From Gordius sp. MW1 (lineage: Eukaryota; Nematomorpha; Gordioida; Gordea; Gordiidae): a DNA stretch of 64,000 bases. The notes under the pieces are model-generated. The model searched no databases. It had not been told where the DNA came from and saw nothing but the letters and a program-made list of their open reading frames with translations. Position numbers and translations under genes: made by a program. The DNA is taken from assembly GCA_964036665.1 (NCBI GenBank), contig OZ038527.1, positions 15,035,835 to 15,099,834 on the forward strand. Direction: 5' to 3'. Numbering within the stretch: the stretch's first letter is position 1; each line of letters starts with the position of its first letter. This document shows, one piece after another, positions 60,480 to 64,000 of the stretch.

Positions 60480-62210
60480 TTGAATTTATTCACTGTCGCT
60501 GGCAACTCACAGGAAGATGAATAAGCCAGGCATCTCTTACCCTTTAACAAACATGCTACACAGCATATAGCAATTCTTTAATGCATCGCAATGAGAGCAA
60601 AACGGTATCTTTAAGGGGATATATGAGTCCTTTGGGCTCTGATTAATCTGGAGCGATATCCTGCACCATAAGTTTGTAATTGCTACACTCCTGAGGGGTC
60701 CTTTGCCTTTAAATAAGGATATCCTGCCTGCTTCCATTGATTAAAAATCGTTTATCTGCCAATATTTCATTGAATATGTTCGTCATAGTCATGACTCGTT
60801 CCTCCATCATTCTAGCCATGCTTCCAAACAATTTCCATTTGGTCCAATTATTTCCCCTTTTTGATCTTTTTTATTAGAGGCCCAATTTTATCCCCAAAAA
60901 AGAGTTTAATTATATTTATGCTTGACTTAATATCGGGAAGGTAATCTTTGTCATTTCCATTTGTAACATTCATAAATTGCTTGGAACATTTTTTCCACTT
61001 ATACATAGGCGTAGCCAGGGAGTGGCAGGGAGGGGCCGCTGGCCCCCTCTAAATCCAACATTTTTTTAAGATTTTATCAAATTCTGGCTAAAATCTAAAA
61101 ATTAAGATTTTGCCCCTCCCTAAATAATTATTGCTCCCCTCTAATACGAATCCTGGCTACGCATAATTTTATCGCGCTTCTTTTACATTTGATCAAAATT
61201 GTACCTAAGCCTGTCATCCCTTTAGAATCGCTTGTTTGCCATATTGGTGTACGTAGCATTCTTCGCTTTTGCAAGGGACTATTCGCGGCCCTCTATTATC
61301 TCTATATTCTTAATACTCGACTTTTTAGTATGACCCCCTTTTATATAGCTTTTTTTCTATAAAATCCCTAACCGATTTATCCCACTTCCCTATTCAAAAC
61401 TTTGCCCCATTTGCTCTTTCCACCTGAATAGCAGTTTCTCTTATCGCAGTTGCGTCTCTCAATCAACGTCTACATTCCGCCATAACTTCTGGCACCCACC
61501 AGTGTGTAATCTTACTTATGGTCTTATAGTTCGTCTATATTCTTTAGCGTTTCGTGTCAAATTTGAGGTTCATAAACCTTTTGTCACTCCATAAATAGTC
61601 TTTCATGATCCATAATAAGTGGAAATTTTTGCCTCCGGATTCTTTGCATGTATTACTTAGCATTCCTTATTCCATAATCCCTTTCGCCGTGTAAGCAAAT
61701 AGTCGATTTGACTAAATTGCTTTCCACTTATGTTCATCACAAATCTAGGTTTGAAGATAAGTAGTAACGATCGCCATATTGTATGCTGTGTAATTTAAAG
61801 AAATTTACCTTCTTCCTTTTTCTTCAAATTAAGCCCATGGCCTCCATGATTTCTTTTATACCCGAGCCGATCTTTTTCTTGGTGAACTAAAGCCGGCCTG
61901 AATAATTAGCTTTTCTTCCTGTCCTATTCCTTTTGTCTTTTTTTTCCAATAAATTTAAGAATATGTATTTTTCATACACCCAATTTGGGGGAAGGGGCAT
62001 ACGCGCACATAAGAGGCATCCCTTGATCTGCAATCTTCACCCACATTAACCCTCTGAACAACGCTTGACCTATCACCTATCCCTGCACGCTTCGCATAGC
62101 GTGATACCGACCCTATTTTCAGGATTAGGTACCCACTGTGGAATAACTTTTAACCCTGTACTACCGTGCTTTATTTCCATTTCACCTTTCTCTTTTAGGC
62201 TGGCGATGTG
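60480..62210 (-). pseudogene. Decayed RTE-like LINE, endonuclease and start of reverse transcriptase
   Basis: Minus strand, scattered over frames: YVRAYAPSPKLGV (about 62000), HGGHGLNLKKKEEGKF (about 61840), SQIDYLLTRRKGLWN (about 61700), WVPEVMAECRR (about 61490) and FNEILADKRFLING (about 60760). Known: AYAPQ..., HGGHG...N.EG and SQIDY.L.RR are successive blocks of the apurinic-type endonuclease of RTE-like LINEs. Stops and frameshifts are frequent. A MITE (61008-61162) is inserted. It lies about 320 bp upstream of the PDAP1 start. Confidence 0.75.
61008..61162. mobile_element. MITE, second copy of the 9326-9483 family
   Basis: GGCGTAGCCAGGGAGTGGCA on the left and CCTGGCTACGC on the right are inverted ends. 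The interior GGGAGGGGCCGCTGGCCCCC matches the copy at 9326-9483. It interrupts the LINE relic. Confidence 0.6.
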
Positions 62211-62539
62211 TTTTTCTCCTTTTTAGCATTTGGACGACCTCAATACTTCACCCCACCGAGCCAAATAATGCATGTTAATCGCTTTAAATCCACAAATAAA
62301 TTCCTTAAGCGCCTTCGCTGTAAGTCAGGCGGTAATCCTTATGTATTTTTTGCAAGTGTCGTTAGTGGAGGAAGCCTTAACTTTCTTCTGTAAAATTAAA
62401 TTTAAAACAATCTTGAATTTAAATTGGATTTTTACAGATGGTTTCCGACCTGTTAACCCTCGACTTTTTGCACGAAATCTTGTGAACGCCGTAGTATCTT
62501 ATTATAATAGCATAATTTTATAAGTATAAATTTTATTTT

Positions 62540-62720
62540 TTATTTACACTAAATCGGCATAACTATCTGTAAATATAATTGATTAGCCATAACCGAATTT
62601 TTTCCCAATATTTACGATTTTTAATTTTTTAATCTATTTATTTCACCTTCACAAAATATGTAATTCTCTTTATAAAAATAATAAATGATTTAAAAAAACT
62701 TATAGATCAAATGTTATAAT
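62540..62720 (-). repeat. Inverted fragment related to 51081-52057
   Basis: In reverse complement it shares CATATTTTGTGAAGGTGA and TAAATATTGGGAAAA with 51430-51500. It is a decayed partial copy. Confidence 0.5.
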
Positions 62721-62953
62721 AAGAGTATCCATAACTACCATTTCTTCAACGAAATTGAAAGACTTAAGAAAATAATCTGCTTAAATAAACATTAAATTTG
62801 ATTTATTTTATTTAATAATTATTCGCACATGTGATTCATAGGTTATATAATCAATTAAAACTACAAATCGCGATAATAATAATTGGTTTAAATTTATGGT
62901 TGAGCAATAAAAAATAATTTATATTAAGAGTTAAATAATAAATTAATATTAAA

Positions 62954-63088
62954 TTAGTATTCTAACAAATTAGGCGAACGAGTAATAATTTTTAATAACA
63001 ATTTGTCGATGTATTGCTCAAGTTCCAATATCTTTTTATCCTTTATCTCCAAAAATTTCTCGTTTGACGCTACAATTTTCAATAAGTC
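62954..63088 (-). CDS. Last exon of a Rab11 family-interacting protein (partial)
   Basis: Seen: after an acceptor ATATGTTTAG (63089-63090, phase 0) there are 44 codons ending in TAA at 62954-62956. The sequence is a charged helix, then LELEQYIDKLLLKIITRSPN and LLEY. Known: the C-terminal Rab-binding domain of Rab11-FIPs has the pattern L.[ED].YIDNLLL+V[ML]E..P.[IL]L, which binds Rab11 on recycling endosomes. The match covers the whole YID core. The upstream exons were not found between 63089 and 64000 and probably lie beyond the window. Class and orthologue cannot be decided from this exon. Confidence 0.72.
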   Translation of the reverse strand, partial: DLLKIVASNEKFLEIKDKKILELEQYIDKLLLKIITRSPNLLEY

Positions 63089-64000
63089 CTAAACATATCA
63101 TATTCATTACAAAAATTCAAACAAATAAAAACCAAATATGAAAACACGGTAATCACAATTATTGCATTATATTGTTACCAATAACTTTTTCCAAAAGCAA
63201 ACAAAAGTTGTAAGATAATAAAAAATGGACAAGGAAAGTTATGTCTATTATATCAATTGTTGTCAAATTGTTAAAGGCTGACTATATATTTTCTGGTGGT
63301 TGTGAATCTCTTAGACAATAATTCACATTAACAAACCACTTGACGACCATAACAATTTTTTAGTATTAATTTTTAATTTTTTTACGAAGAGGATGACTTC
63401 AAAATCATGTTTAAAGGCTAAAGGAAGTCGTGAGGGCTACAAAAGATAGAAGATGAATAGTGGAGGCTACAGCGTATGGGAGGAGGAAATTTAATTTCTA
63501 TTGATACCCTTATTTAAAAAATATTTTAAGCAGCCCGAATGCTTTTCACAATATTAAAAAAGCCCAAACTAAATTTTATAGCAAGTCTATTTGACTAATC
63601 ATATTTTAAATAGTAACAACAACAAAAATAAATTAGGGGAAAGTATGGACGTAAAATACATGCAAGGGTAATTATTTTGGCCTTCAATAAAAGAAAATTA
63701 TTCGATTCGTACTATACGTTGCTCACGTCACGATCATAAACTATAATACAAACCCATAGAACTGTTTTCTATTCTCAATACAAATGGTACTATATTTTCA
63801 ATAATAGCACTGGTGCGGAAATCTGTTAACATATTTATACCTAAACTTAAACTTGAAACATTTTTTAGCTTTATATATGGAGATAAATTATTACGTTAAC
63901 ATTTGTGTTGTGCTCATTTTTTATAAATATACTCAGTTTAAAAAATGTTATGATCAATTTATACAATGCATGCCAATTGAAATTTAAAATTATATTATTG
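63089..64000. other. Probable intron of the Rab11-FIP gene
   Basis: AT-rich, with no further coding exon recognised on the minus strand. If the exon call is right, this is part of its upstream intron. Confidence 0.35.

Overview
The window is eukaryotic nuclear DNA. It is strongly AT-rich, has spliced genes and carries many transposon families. The recognisable host genes are all animal ones (SLC16 transporter, PDAP1, Rab11-FIP, GALNT-like). The repeat mixture and the style of the SLC16 protein suggest an arthropod, probably an insect. That is an inference; no species can be named from sequence alone.

Layout. 1-4226: a probable last exon of a GALNT-type glycosyltransferase (+), then non-coding DNA with a 435-bp TIR element that has a perfect 8-bp target duplication. 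4227-36437: a head-to-tail triplication of a ~12.55-kb segment. Copies 1 and 2 are complete. Copy 3 holds a 200-N gap where ~5.66 kb of the unit is missing. No host gene is seen in the unit. It is built from nested mobile elements: a hAT relic with transposase remains, three Helentron-like non-autonomous elements (called HINE-like here; copies A1, A2 and inverted A3), a long-inverted-repeat element, GC-ended hAT-like elements and a 158-bp MITE. 36438-39469: an SLC16/monocarboxylate-transporter-like gene (-), GC-rich against its surroundings, modelled as two exons. 39470-53600: a decayed Ty3/gypsy retrotransposon, an RTE-like LINE 3' end, hAT derivatives and AT-rich DNA. 53645-60158: a six-exon PDAP1 gene (-) whose exons are too short to show as long ORFs; a full HINE-like copy (A4) sits in intron 4. 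60480-62210: a decayed RTE-like LINE (-) just upstream of PDAP1. 62954-63088: the last exon of a Rab11 family-interacting protein (-).

The host genes do not form a pathway; they are independent neighbours. The main interest is the mobile-element architecture. The HINE-like family combines paired subterminal inverted repeats, two internal minisatellites and a 3' hairpin next to a T-run. One copy has a matching empty site in its own host element. The triplication breakpoint cuts through a hAT element, which fixes the order of events. All function calls come from reading translated sequence by eye; no database search was run.
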